A stretch of DNA of 35,911 nucleotides from Gammaproteobacteria bacterium. Its GTDB lineage: Bacteria; Pseudomonadota; Gammaproteobacteria; Steroidobacterales; Steroidobacteraceae. A program made the position numbers and the translations under genes. The notes under the pieces were generated by a model. It saw only the letters and a program-made list of their open reading frames with translations, was not told where the DNA came from and searched no databases. Position 1 is the stretch's first letter, and the number at the start of each line of letters is the position of its first letter. This document shows, one piece after another, positions 25,026-33,753 of the stretch. The stretch lies in contig DAIDHH010000109.1 in NCBI GenBank assembly GCA_027452045.1, forward strand, positions 1 through 35,911. Direction: 5' to 3'.

Positions 25026-25853
25026 ATGAGCTACATCGAGCGATTCAAAGTCCACCCCGCCTCGCGCCCGAGGCTCGCCGACATCGATCCGGCCTTCAAG
25101 GACCGGCACGCGACCCGGGAGGCGGCGCTCGAGGAGACGGCCCACTACAGCGAGCGCCTGCGCGCGCTGCAGGACCTGCTCTATGCCGAGGGCAGGCGCT
25201 CGCTCCTCATCTGCCTGCAGGCGATGGATACGGGGGGCAAGGACGGGGTCATCAATCACGTGCTCGCCGCGATGAATCCTCAAGGCTGCCGCGTCGCGCA
25301 CTTCCGCCAGCCTTCCTCCGAGGAGGCGGCCCACGATTTTCTCTGGCGGGCGCACCGGGTGGCGCCGGCGAGCGGGGAGGTGGTGATCTTCAACCGCTCC
25401 CATTACGAGGCCGTGCTCATCGAGAGGGTGCACGGACTCGTGCCGAAGGAGGTCTGGTCGGCGCGCTACGAGCGCATCAATGAATTCGAGCGAGCCCTCG
25501 CCGAGAGTGGCACGCAGATCCTGAAGTTCTACCTGCACATCTCGAGCGAGGAGCAGCTCGCGCGCTTCAAGCAGCGACTCGAGGATCCGACCAAACAGTG
25601 GAAGATCAGCGAGGCGGATTACGCAGAGCGCAAGCTCTGGCCGCAGTACGCGACGGCCTACGAAGAGGCGCTCTCGCGCTGCAGCACCCCTCACGCGCCG
25701 TGGTTCGTGATCCCCGCCAATCACAAGTGGTTCCGCAATCTCGCGGTGGCGCGCATCGTGGTCGAGCACCTCGAAGCGCTCGGCCTCACCTATCCGAAGC
25801 CGAGCGTCGATCTCGCGCGCATCCGCCGCGAGTATCACGCGGCGAGCAAATAG
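25026..25853 (+). CDS. PPK2-family polyphosphate kinase
   Basis: A 275-residue PPK2-family protein. It has the Walker A-like A-M-D68-T-G-G-K72-D-G, the Walker B-like F-N-R-S-H-Y-E at 122-128, and a lid region rich in Arg/Lys (R-F-K-Q-R-L, D-P-T-K-Q-W-K). The C-terminal P-W-x-V-I-P-A-N-H-K-W-x-R-N is diagnostic. PPK2 enzymes transfer phosphate between polyphosphate and nucleotides; class I and III members with one domain make ATP or GTP from polyphosphate. The frame is open far upstream inside the ATPase gene, but ATG 25026 fits the family start. The weak ribosome binding site and the 5-nt gap suggest coupling to the ATPase gene, which might supply ATP to the pump from stored polyphosphate (inference). 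Confidence 0.93.
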   Translation: MSYIERFKVHPASRPRLADIDPAFKDRHATREAALEETAHYSERLRALQDLLYAEGRRSLLICLQAMDTGGKDGVINHVLAAMNPQGCRVAHFRQPSSEEAAHDFLWRAHRVAPASGEVVIFNRSHYEAVLIERVHGLVPKEVWSARYERINEFERALAESGTQILKFYLHISSEEQLARFKQRLEDPTKQWKISEADYAERKLWPQYATAYEEALSRCSTPHAPWFVIPANHKWFRNLAVARIVVEHLEALGLTYPKPSVDLARIRREYHAASK

Positions 25854-25919
25854 GGCCAGGGCGGGAGCAACCCTGGAAAGCGACGTCCTGGCCCCCGGGG
25901 CAGGCCGCAGCGGGGCGAT

Positions 25920-27386
25920 TCAGGCGAGCGGCGCCAACAGCCGGTTCAGATCGCAGGACGCCTCGATGGCATCGGCCAGCCGGTCGAGCATCTGCTCGCG
26001 CCTCGCGGCGTGATCGATCTGCTGCGGCTCGCTGAGACCCGCCCAGCGCAGCAGCGCCGCGCAGGCGGCGGGCTCCTCGAATATGCCGTGCAGGTAGGTG
26101 CCGAGGATACGCTCATCGGCCGACAAGGCCCCGTCCGACACGCCACTGTCGAGGCGCACGGCGGGCCGTTGGAGCGCCGGTCCGTGGCTCTCCCCCATGT
26201 GGATCTCGTAGCCGCGGACCGAGGCATCCGTGAAGGCGAGACGTCCGGTCACATTGCGCAGTTGCTTCGCCGGCAGCAGGGTCGTGACGAGATCGAGCCA
26301 CCCGAGGCCCGGGCTCTCTCCCGGAGCCCCCTCGATGCCCTCGGGGTCGAGGATCGCGCGGCCGAGCATCTGCAGACCGCCGCAGATGCCCATCACCCGG
26401 CCGCCGTAGCGCAGGTGGCGCTCGAGATACCCGGCCCAGCCGCGCTCGCGCAGCCATTCGAGGTCGGCACGGACCGACTTCGAACCGGGCAGGATCACGA
26501 GGTCGGCCGGCGGCGGGGCTTCCTGCGCGACATAACACAGCTCGATCTGCGGGTGCGCGACGAGGGGCTCGAAGTCGGTGTGGTTGCTGATCTTGGGTAT
26601 GAGCGGCACGAGCACACGCAATCTCGGCCCGGCGGGGGAGGCGTCACCGGTATCACCCGCCTGACGGCTCAGGCTGTCCTCGGCGTCGAGCCTCAGGTCG
26701 CTGAGATAGGGCAAAACGCCAAAGGAGGGCTTGCCGGTATGGCGGGTGAGCCACTCGATGCCCGGCTCGAGGAGCCGCAGGTCGCCGCGGAAGCGATTGA
26801 TGAGAAATCCGCTCACCCGGGCGCGCTCGCTGTCGCTCAGCAAGGCGAGGGTGCCGGCGATGTGCGCGAAGACCCCGCCGCGCTCGATGTCGGCGACCAG
26901 CAGCACGGGGCAGTCGACCGCCTCGGCGAATCCCATGTTGGCGATATCGCCCTCGCGGAGATTGATTTCCGCGGGCGAGCCGGCGCCCTCGACGAGGATG
27001 ACATCGTAGGCGCCTTGAAGCTTGCGGAAGGAGGAGAGCACCGCCTCGAAGGCCCGCGGCTTGAAGCGGTGGAACTCGGCGGCATCCATGTTGCCGACGG
27101 GCCGGCCGTGCAGGATCACCTGCGCGCACCGGTCGGAGCTCGGTTTGAGCAGCACGGGGTTCAGGTCCACGGTGGGGGCGATTCCTGCGGCCTGCGCCTG
27201 CAACGCCTGCGCGCGGCCGAGTTCCCCTCCATCGGCCCCGACGGCGCTGTTGAGCGCCATGTTCTGCGGCTTGAAGGGCGCGACGCGCACGCCGCGCCGG
27301 CGAAGGATGCGGCACAGGCCCGCCACCAGAGTGCTCTTGCCGGCATCGGAGGTCGTGCCCTGGATCATCAGGGTGCGCGCGCTCAC
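25920..27386 (-). CDS. cobQ: Cobyric acid synthase
   Basis: A 488-residue amidotransferase of cobalamin synthesis; it amidates four carboxyl groups of adenosylcobyrinic acid a,c-diamide using glutamine and ATP. The N-terminal ATPase has the P-loop [10 protein letters not shown] and [10 protein letters not shown]. The C-terminal class I glutaminase-like domain has [10 protein letters not shown] (catalytic Cys present) and G-T-Y-L-H-G-I-F (His). Length is normal for the family. The frame is open further upstream, but GTG 27386 gives the family start, overlaps the cobC stop (GTGA), and has GGAGG seven bases upstream. It is the last gene of the cbiB-cobC-cobQ unit. Confidence 0.94.
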   Translation of the reverse strand: MSARTLMIQGTTSDAGKSTLVAGLCRILRRRGVRVAPFKPQNMALNSAVGADGGELGRAQALQAQAAGIAPTVDLNPVLLKPSSDRCAQVILHGRPVGNMDAAEFHRFKPRAFEAVLSSFRKLQGAYDVILVEGAGSPAEINLREGDIANMGFAEAVDCPVLLVADIERGGVFAHIAGTLALLSDSERARVSGFLINRFRGDLRLLEPGIEWLTRHTGKPSFGVLPYLSDLRLDAEDSLSRQAGDTGDASPAGPRLRVLVPLIPKISNHTDFEPLVAHPQIELCYVAQEAPPPADLVILPGSKSVRADLEWLRERGWAGYLERHLRYGGRVMGICGGLQMLGRAILDPEGIEGAPGESPGLGWLDLVTTLLPAKQLRNVTGRLAFTDASVRGYEIHMGESHGPALQRPAVRLDSGVSDGALSADERILGTYLHGIFEEPAACAALLRWAGLSEPQQIDHAARREQMLDRLADAIEASCDLNRLLAPLA

Positions 27387-28378
27387 GGACTCGCCTCCGC
27401 GAGGGCCTCGGGCAGCACCCTCTCGAGCCGCCTCCATTCCTCCTCCGCTCCCGGCAGGCCGAAGCGCAGGCTCGCGGGCGCATCGAACAGCCGGCAGAGA
27501 ATGCCGTCGCGGGCGAGGCGTTCGTGAATGCGCGCCGCGCGCGCCGTGACGACCCATTGAAACAACTCGCAGCCGCCCGTTGGCGCAAGTCCCGCGGCGC
27601 TCATGAGGGCCGCGAGGCGCGTGGCGTCGGCGCGCAGCCGCCGGCGCGTCTCGCTCTGCCAGGGCCTGTCGTTGAGCGCGCCCACGGCGATCGCGCGCGA
27701 AGGGCCGGCGATCGTCCAGGGACCGAGCCGCTCGGCGAGCGCCTCGCGCAGCGGCGCGGCCGCGAGCACGAAGCCCACGCGGGCGCCGGCGAGACCGAAG
27801 AACTTGCCGAGCGATTTGAGGACCACCAGACCCTCGCGATGGGTCTCCCCCGCCACGCTCTCCCCGGGGTCGGTGTCGGCGAAGGTCTCATCGACGATGA
27901 GCCAGCCGCCGCGGGCGGCGAGCCCCTCGTGCCACTTCAGGAGCTCGCAGCGCGTGAAGCGGTGGCCGGTCGGATTGTTGGGGTTGATGAGTGTCAGTAC
28001 GTCGAGCGTGGCCGCCGCGCCCGGGCATTCGGCGGGAGTCACTGGTACGACCTCGTGGCCCGCCTCGCGCCAGCGCGCACCGTGCTCGGCATAGCCGGGA
28101 TGCAGTACACCGACGCGGCACGGGGCTCGCAGACGCGGGAGGTTCAGGATCGCGGCCTGGGAGCCCGCCGTCGGCAGCACGCCGGGGGCGCCGTAGTATT
28201 CCTGTGCGCTCTGCGCGAGGCCGTCCTCGTCCTCCGGCAGGCGGTGCCAGAGCGTGAGCGGCGCGGGCTCGCCCGTCCAGGGCCGGGGGTTGATTCCCGT
28301 CGACAGATCGAGCCATCGCTCGAGCGCGATACCGTACACGGCACTCGCGCGGCGCAGCCTTCCTCCGTGCTCAAGCAT
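27383..28378 (-). CDS. cobC: Threonine-phosphate decarboxylase (CobC type, PLP)
   Basis: A 331-residue class I/II PLP enzyme that makes (R)-1-aminopropan-2-ol O-phosphate, the linker of the cobalamin nucleotide loop. It shows H-G-G-R-L near the start, L-D-L-S-T-G-I-N-P (hallmark of this family), N-P-N-N-P-T-G, D163-E-T-F-A-D and the PLP lysine in S-L-G-K192-F-F-G-L-A-G-A-R. ATG 28378 is chosen: it starts with the conserved H-G-G motif and overlaps the cbiB end by 8 nt. The longer frame from 28423 adds a basic tail unlike the family. In the other common naming this gene is cobD. Confidence 0.92.
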   Translation of the reverse strand: MLEHGGRLRRASAVYGIALERWLDLSTGINPRPWTGEPAPLTLWHRLPEDEDGLAQSAQEYYGAPGVLPTAGSQAAILNLPRLRAPCRVGVLHPGYAEHGARWREAGHEVVPVTPAECPGAAATLDVLTLINPNNPTGHRFTRCELLKWHEGLAARGGWLIVDETFADTDPGESVAGETHREGLVVLKSLGKFFGLAGARVGFVLAAAPLREALAERLGPWTIAGPSRAIAVGALNDRPWQSETRRRLRADATRLAALMSAAGLAPTGGCELFQWVVTARAARIHERLARDGILCRLFDAPASLRFGLPGAEEEWRRLERVLPEALAEASP

Positions 28379-29312
28379 GCCGGAGCGCCTGCGCGGCGGC
28401 GAGCGTCGCGCTGCCGAGTGCAATCAACGCGAGCCACAACAGCACCGAGCGACTGACCAAGCGCAGGGCACGCGGTATGTCCCCGAGGTCGGCCGGGCGC
28501 CCCTCCCCGAGCGCCGCGCGCTCGTGCCACTCGCCGCCGTAGAAGGCGCCGCCGCCCAGGCGGATTCCGAGGGCGCCGGCTCCGGAGGCCATCACGGGGC
28601 CGGCGTTCGGGCTGTCCCAGAGCGGAGCCTGTACGCGCCAGCAGTGCAGCGCCCGCTGACATCCGCCGATCGCGGCGTACGTCAGAGCCGTCAGCCGGGC
28701 TGGAACGAAGTTCATGGCGTCATCGAGCCGCGCTGCCGCCCAACCGAAGTGCAGGTAACGCGTGGTGCGGTAGCCCCACATGGCATCCAGGGTGTTGATC
28801 AGGCGAAAGGCGAGCGCCCCGGGAGCGCCCGCCACGACGAACCAGAAGAGTGCGCCGAACACAGCGTCATTGCCGTTCTCCAGCACCGACTCGACAGCCG
28901 CGGCGCTGACCCGCGCAGGATCCATGTCGCCGGTGTCCCGGCTCACCATCATGGCGACATTGCGGCGGGCCTCCGGAAGGTCTTCCCGGGCGAGCGCATC
29001 GTGCACCCGGCGGGCATGATCGTGGAGGCTGCGGTGTCCGACCACCAGGTAGAGCAGCGCGACGTCCCAGGCGAGACCCAGGCTCTTAAGCCGGGCGAGG
29101 AGAGCGGCGAGAAGCACCCAGGGCGTGACGGCCAGAACGAGGGCGAGGCTCCCCCAGAGGCGTCCCGAGATCGCTCCATGGGCCGACAGGGGCTGCAAAC
29201 GTCCCTCGATGCGCCGCGCATAGGCTCCAAAGAGCGCGAGCGGATGCCAGCGGTTCGGCTCGCCGAGGAGCCAATCGAGGCCGAGGCCGAGGGCGGCGAG
29301 CAATGCGATCAC
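28371..29312 (-). CDS. cbiB: Adenosylcobinamide-phosphate synthase
   Basis: A 313-residue inner-membrane protein of the CbiB/CobD family, which joins the aminopropanol (phosphate) linker to adenosylcobyric acid. It has L-D-W-L-L-G-E-P-N-R-W-H-P near the N-terminus, S-R-D-T, E-S-V-L-E-N-G-N-D and the A-F-R-L-I-N-T-L-D-A-M-W-G-Y motif typical of the family, with about five hydrophobic segments. GTG 29312 is the only usable start: an in-frame TAA lies about 14 codons upstream and the region before it is pyrimidine-rich, with no Shine-Dalgarno. It is the first gene of the overlapping cobalamin trio. The 123 nt before it show no cobalamin riboswitch that I can recognise. Confidence 0.92.
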   Translation of the reverse strand: MIALLAALGLGLDWLLGEPNRWHPLALFGAYARRIEGRLQPLSAHGAISGRLWGSLALVLAVTPWVLLAALLARLKSLGLAWDVALLYLVVGHRSLHDHARRVHDALAREDLPEARRNVAMMVSRDTGDMDPARVSAAAVESVLENGNDAVFGALFWFVVAGAPGALAFRLINTLDAMWGYRTTRYLHFGWAAARLDDAMNFVPARLTALTYAAIGGCQRALHCWRVQAPLWDSPNAGPVMASGAGALGIRLGGGAFYGGEWHERAALGEGRPADLGDIPRALRLVSRSVLLWLALIALGSATLAAAQALRHA

Positions 29313-29435
29313 TGGGGAGGGGAGGTCGATGTCCGGGGAGGCGCCACTTTACGGGTCGCCCCCGGGACCGGCAAGACGCGCCCCGTGCGCGGTCGCAAAA
29401 GAGCTCCGCGGCGACGCTCTCGGGCAGGAGAGCGC

Positions 29436-30140
29436 TCAGCCCGGACCGGGGATCTCGAGTCCCCTCGCCACCGCGGGGCGTCTCACGAAGGTCTCGAGCG
29501 CCCGCGTGACGTGTGGAAAGTCTCCGATGCCGATGAGATCGCCCGCCTCGTAGTAGCCGATGAGGTTGCGTACCCAGGGGAAGATCGCGATGTCGGCGAT
29601 GGTGTACTGCGGGCCGCACACCCAGGCGTGCCGCCTCAGTTGTCCCTCGAGCACCCCGAGCAGGCGCCTCGACTCGGCGACATAGCGCTCGCGCGGACGC
29701 TTGTCCTCGTACTCCCTGCCCGCGAACTTGTGGAAGAACCCGACCTGGCCGAACATCGGTCCAATGCCGCCCATCTGGAACATCAGCCACTGCAGGGTCG
29801 CATAGCGGGCGGGCGGATCCTGCGGCAGGAGCGTGCCGGTCTTCTCGGCGAGATAAATGAGGATGGCGCCGGATTCAAACAGGGGGAGCGGTGCGCCCCC
29901 GGGGCCGTTGGGATCGAGGATCGCGGGTATCTTGTTGTTGGGATTGAGGGAGAGAAATTCGCTCGAGAGCTGCTCGCGCGCATCGAAGCTCACCCGGTGC
30001 GCCTCGTAGGGCAGACCCGTCTCCTCCAGCATGATCGAGACCTTGACGCCGTTCGGAGTCGGCAGGGAGTAGAGCTGCAGCCGGTCCGGGTGCAGCGCGG
30101 GCCATTTGCGGGTGATCGGGAATGCGGTCAGGTCGGCCAT
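29436..30140 (-). CDS. Glutathione S-transferase (YghU/YfcG-like)
   Basis: A 234-residue cytosolic GST. Residues about 18-105 are the thioredoxin-fold domain: L-Y-S-L-P-T-P-N-G-V-K-V, then N-P-N-N-K-I-P-A-I-L-D with the cis-Pro, and F-E-S-G-A-I-L-I-Y-L-A-E-K-T for glutathione binding. The rest is the all-helical domain with T-I-A-D-I-A-I-F-P-W (N-capping box). The T-P-N-G region in place of a Tyr/Ser/Cys active residue is typical of the bacterial nu-class disulfide-reductase-like GSTs. ATG 30140 is chosen over the much longer open frame because GAGGGA precedes it and the family begins here. It lies upstream of cbiB on the same strand with a 123-nt gap; no functional link is evident. Confidence 0.92.
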   Translation of the reverse strand: MADLTAFPITRKWPALHPDRLQLYSLPTPNGVKVSIMLEETGLPYEAHRVSFDAREQLSSEFLSLNPNNKIPAILDPNGPGGAPLPLFESGAILIYLAEKTGTLLPQDPPARYATLQWLMFQMGGIGPMFGQVGFFHKFAGREYEDKRPRERYVAESRRLLGVLEGQLRRHAWVCGPQYTIADIAIFPWVRNLIGYYEAGDLIGIGDFPHVTRALETFVRRPAVARGLEIPGPG

Positions 30141-30513
30141 GGGATCCCTCGCTGCGAATGGGAGACGGCGGCGGCGCCGAGTGCGCGCTAGAGTGAGCGC
30201 CGCCCGGGCCCGCCACAAGTCTCCCGGATGGGAGAGTTGTCGTCTCGCGCCGGCCACACGCAGAACGTGATCGGCGTCGGCTGGACCAATGCGGCCTACC
30301 TGAAGCTGCGTGACCTCCTGCGCCGACCCTGAGGGGCGAGTGCCGCCTGCCTGCGGTGGGGGCGGGCAAGTCGAGGGGGCCGGCGGGACGGGTGGCGGAA
30401 TGCGCGAGAATCGCGCTGCCGCGCCCGAAGGGCAGCCTGCCGAGGCGTTGGGGCCGGGCGGGGACGCCGGCGGCCTGAATGCGCTATGGTGCGCCTTTTT
30501 TGGGGGTCCTCGC
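30141..30513. other. 373-nt divergent intergenic region with a possible gene remnant
   Basis: It should hold promoters for the GST gene and the propeller-protein gene; none is clear. A short plus-strand frame (30228-30332, ATG, 34 codons) ends in a protein-like sequence with W-T-N-A-A-Y-L-K-L-R-D-L-L and could be the 3' remnant of a lost gene or a small protein. It has no good ribosome binding site. I do not recognise it. Confidence 0.35.
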
Positions 30514-33500
30514 ATGACCGCTACCGTGCGCCGCGAACCGGGGCGCCATCCGGCGCTTAGGCTCACCGGCTCGAGCCTGCTGCTCCTTTGCCTCGCCGCC
30601 GCTTCCTCCGGCGCGCCGGCCCAGGCCCTTCAGCCGGCAGCGCAGGCTCCCCCCCCGGTCGCCCCGCTCGCCTCGGGCGGTGCGCTGCCGCAGACGGCGC
30701 TCGCCGGCCTTAGCTGGCGCCTCGTGGGACCCTTCCGAGGCGGCTGGGCCACCATGGCGGCCGGGGTGCCTCAACATCCCAACACCTACTACATCGGCAC
30801 AGCCGGCGGGGGTGTGTGGAAGACCGTGGATGCCGGCAGGACCTGGCATGCGGTGGGCAATGCGCTCCCTCCCTCGATCGGCGCCATCGCCGTTGCCCCC
30901 TCCGACCCCGATACCCTTTACGTGGGTACGGGCCAGGTGGCGCCGCGCTATGACATCGGAGTCGGCCACGGGGTGTTCAAGTCGACCGACGGAGGCAAGA
31001 CGTGGCAGTCCCTCGGCCTCGGCTCAACGCGTTATATCGGACGCATCTGGGTGGATCCGCACAACGCCAACGTGGTGCTGGTGGCCGCGATGGGCCATCT
31101 CTACGGCAGCAGCGCGCAGCGCGGCATTTACCGCTCGAGCGACGGGGGCAAGACCTGGACGCACGTCCTCTTCATCAATGACCGCACGGGCGTCGTCGAT
31201 CTCGCCGCCGACCCGGCCAACCCCAAGTTGCTCTATGCGGCCGCCTGGCAGATGCGCGACTGGCCCTGGCTCGATTACTTCGAGCCGCATGGCGGTCGCG
31301 GCAGCGGGATCTATCGCTCGAGCGACGGCGGCAAGCATTGGAAGCGCCTGAGCGGTGGTGGCTGGCCCCAGGGTCCGCTCGGCCGCATCGGGCTTGCCGT
31401 CACCCATACGGCCGAGGGGGCGCGCATTTACGCCGCGGTGGACTCGGCCACCCAGGGCGGCGTGTGGCGCTCCGATGACGGCGGCGATCACTGGAAGCGA
31501 GTGAACGATGACGAGGATGTGTTCGGCAACTGGTATTTCGCCCGCCTGACCGCCGATCCGCGCAACCCCGACACCGTGTACTCGGCGGGGCAGTCGATCC
31601 GGTGCTCCACCGACGGGGGACGCACCTGGCACATCATCAAGGGCGCCCCGGGCGGGGACGATTACCACTTCCTGTGGATCAACCCGCTGCATCCGGATCA
31701 CTGGATCACCGCCTCCGACCAGGGCGCGGTGGTGACCGTTGACAATGGGCGGTCCTGGAGCAGCTGGTACAACCAGCCCACGGGCCAGTTCTACCACCTC
31801 GCCGTGGACAACCGATTCCCGTACTGGATCTACAGCGGACAGCAGGACAGCGGCACGGTCGGGGCGGCGAGCCGCAGCGACTACGGCTCGCTCACGTACC
31901 GCGACTGGCATCCGGTGGGCGGCGATGAGCGCGACTACATGGTGCCCGATCCCGATGATGCGAACCTCGTGTTCGGCAGCGGGTTGGGGGGCCGGGTGTC
32001 GCGCTGGGATGCGCACACCGGGCAGGTGGCCAATGTCTCACCCTATCCGGTGAACAGCTACGGCGCGGATCCCCTCAAGGTGAAGTATCGCTATGGTTGG
32101 GTGACACCGCTCGTGTTCACCCCGACGAAGCCCCATGCGCTGCTCCTTGGGGCGCAGCTGCTGTTCCGCTCGCGCAACCTCGGCAAGACCTGGCGGATCA
32201 TCTCCCCTGACCTCACCGGAGCGGTCGCGGGCACGCCGGGGTGCAGCAAGGCCGCCACCGGAGCGCTCGCGCGCAAGTGCGGGTTTGGCGTGATCAGCAC
32301 CATCGCGCCCTCGCCCGTGAACGCGGGCGAGATCTGGGTGGGCACGGACAGCGGTCTCATCCAGCTCACCCGCGATGGCGGTGCGCAGTGGCGCAACGTC
32401 ACCCCGCCGACGCTCGCCCCGTGGGAAAAGGTGAGCGCGATTTCCGCTTCCAGCCTCGATCCGGCGACAGCCTACGCTGCGGTGGACGACCAGCGTCGCA
32501 GCGACTTTCGGCCGCACGTGTTGCGGACCCATGACTACGGGCGCACCTGGCGGGAGATCGACACCGGACTGCCGCCCGGTGAGCCCGTCACGGCCGTCGA
32601 ATCCGACCCCTTGCGCCAGGGCCTCCTCTACGCGGGAACGATCCGCGGGGTGTTCGTGTCCTTCGACGATGGGAGGCACTGGCAGTCGCTCTCGCGCAAC
32701 CTGCCCAATGTGCGGGTGTCGGACCTGCTGGTCCACGACAACGATCTCATCGCCTCAACGGTGGGGCGGGCGATCTGGGTGTTGGATGACGTGACGCCGC
32801 TGCGCCAGCTGTCCGCGGCGGTGCTCGCCGCCCCGGCGCACCTGTTCGCGCCGGAGGTGGCCTACAGGGTGCATCCGAACAACAACCGCGACACACCGCT
32901 CCCGCCCGGCACTCCGCAGGGACAGAATCCCCCGGCCGGGGCGCTGGTCGATTACTGGCTGGGCGCGGGCACCCATGGTCCGCTCACCCTCGCCATCTAC
33001 GATGCCAGGGGGCGGCTCGTGCGCAGCTTCTCCTCCGACCAGAAGCCGCAGCACATCCATGCGGACCGGTATTTCACCCGCGACTGGCTCAAGCCCGCCG
33101 AGCGGCTGTCCGCCTCGCCCGGCATGCATCGCTTCGTGTGGAACCTGCGATACGAGCGGCCCGAGGCGCTCTCGTACGAGTACGGCATGGCCGCGGTGTT
33201 CGGCGAGGACACCCCGACCGCCGTCGACGGGCCCTTCGTGTTGCCGGGGATTTACCGCTTGGTGATGACGGTCGACGGGCGCAGCTACGCGGCGCCCCTG
33301 GTGGTGAAACTCGATCCGCGGGTGCATGTCAGCAGCGCAGACCTGCGCTCCCTTCTCGCGTTCAGCCAGAGCGCGGATTCGAGCCTGGCGCGCGTCAAGA
33401 GACTCCATGACGCCGAGAAGCTGGCACACCTCGCCCTGAAGAAGCTCGCGGTGGGCATCAAGGCAGGCCCGGGCTCGCAGAGCCTGTTGCCCCGCATCGA

Positions 33501-33753
33501 GCGTCTGAGCGCCGCCACCGGCGATCAGGGCTCGAAGAGCCTCGGATCCCTCAACGCGCAGCTCAGCGCCCTGGAGGCCGATGCGGAATCGGCGGACATG
33601 GCGCCCACCGCGGCGCAGCAGGCGGCGCTCGCGGCGTCGGTGAAGTCGCTGGAGGGGCTGGAGGGTCAGTGGAGTGCGCGCGTGGCGCAGCTGCGCAAGC
33701 TCAATCAGGCCTTGCGTCGCGCAGGGCTCCCGACCGTATCGGCGGGAGAGTGA
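30514..33753 (+). CDS. Large exported Asp-box (BNR/VPS10-like) beta-propeller protein
   Basis: A 1079-residue protein with a signal peptide (about residues 1-35). The N-terminal 750 residues contain at least six Asp-box motifs of the form S-x-D-G-G-x-T/H-W (for example K-S-T-D-G-G-K-T-W and Y-R-S-S-D-G-G-K-T-W), which mark two sialidase/sortilin-like propellers. These proteins are often labelled glycosyl hydrolase, but the Asp box is structural and no sialidase Arg triad is evident, so I make no enzymatic claim. The last 350 residues hold a beta domain with R-L-V-R-S-F and a helical tail. The frame is open from 30310, but ATG 30514 precedes the signal peptide. Its stop abuts the convergent DUF3443 stop. 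Confidence 0.88.
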   Translation: MTATVRREPGRHPALRLTGSSLLLLCLAAASSGAPAQALQPAAQAPPPVAPLASGGALPQTALAGLSWRLVGPFRGGWATMAAGVPQHPNTYYIGTAGGGVWKTVDAGRTWHAVGNALPPSIGAIAVAPSDPDTLYVGTGQVAPRYDIGVGHGVFKSTDGGKTWQSLGLGSTRYIGRIWVDPHNANVVLVAAMGHLYGSSAQRGIYRSSDGGKTWTHVLFINDRTGVVDLAADPANPKLLYAAAWQMRDWPWLDYFEPHGGRGSGIYRSSDGGKHWKRLSGGGWPQGPLGRIGLAVTHTAEGARIYAAVDSATQGGVWRSDDGGDHWKRVNDDEDVFGNWYFARLTADPRNPDTVYSAGQSIRCSTDGGRTWHIIKGAPGGDDYHFLWINPLHPDHWITASDQGAVVTVDNGRSWSSWYNQPTGQFYHLAVDNRFPYWIYSGQQDSGTVGAASRSDYGSLTYRDWHPVGGDERDYMVPDPDDANLVFGSGLGGRVSRWDAHTGQVANVSPYPVNSYGADPLKVKYRYGWVTPLVFTPTKPHALLLGAQLLFRSRNLGKTWRIISPDLTGAVAGTPGCSKAATGALARKCGFGVISTIAPSPVNAGEIWVGTDSGLIQLTRDGGAQWRNVTPPTLAPWEKVSAISASSLDPATAYAAVDDQRRSDFRPHVLRTHDYGRTWREIDTGLPPGEPVTAVESDPLRQGLLYAGTIRGVFVSFDDGRHWQSLSRNLPNVRVSDLLVHDNDLIASTVGRAIWVLDDVTPLRQLSAAVLAAPAHLFAPEVAYRVHPNNNRDTPLPPGTPQGQNPPAGALVDYWLGAGTHGPLTLAIYDARGRLVRSFSSDQKPQHIHADRYFTRDWLKPAERLSASPGMHRFVWNLRYERPEALSYEYGMAAVFGEDTPTAVDGPFVLPGIYRLVMTVDGRSYAAPLVVKLDPRVHVSSADLRSLLAFSQSADSSLARVKRLHDAEKLAHLALKKLAVGIKAGPGSQSLLPRIERLSAATGDQGSKSLGSLNAQLSALEADAESADMAPTAAQQAALAASVKSLEGLEGQWSARVAQLRKLNQALRRAGLPTVSAGE

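Noticed and set aside
23719-25026. A 435-codon open frame on the minus strand
   Set aside because: It is the antisense shadow of the P-ATPase gene; the translation is His/Arg/Asp-rich and unlike any protein family.
26010-27527. A 505-codon open frame on the plus strand
   Set aside because: It is the antisense of cobQ, with low-complexity Glu/Arg/His-rich translation and no ribosome binding site.
29313-29435. Cobalamin riboswitch upstream of cbiB
   Set aside because: The minus strand of this gap lacks a recognisable B12 box and the conserved core I would expect; GC-rich stems alone are not enough.
28254-30191. A 645-codon open frame on the plus strand
   Set aside because: It lies antisense to cobC, cbiB and the GST gene, all with clear motifs. 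Long antisense frames are common in high-GC DNA, and the translation shows no known domain.
30514-33753. Sialidase or other glycosyl hydrolase
   Set aside because: The Asp boxes are structural; I see no catalytic Arg triad or Tyr/Glu pair, so an enzymatic name is not supported.
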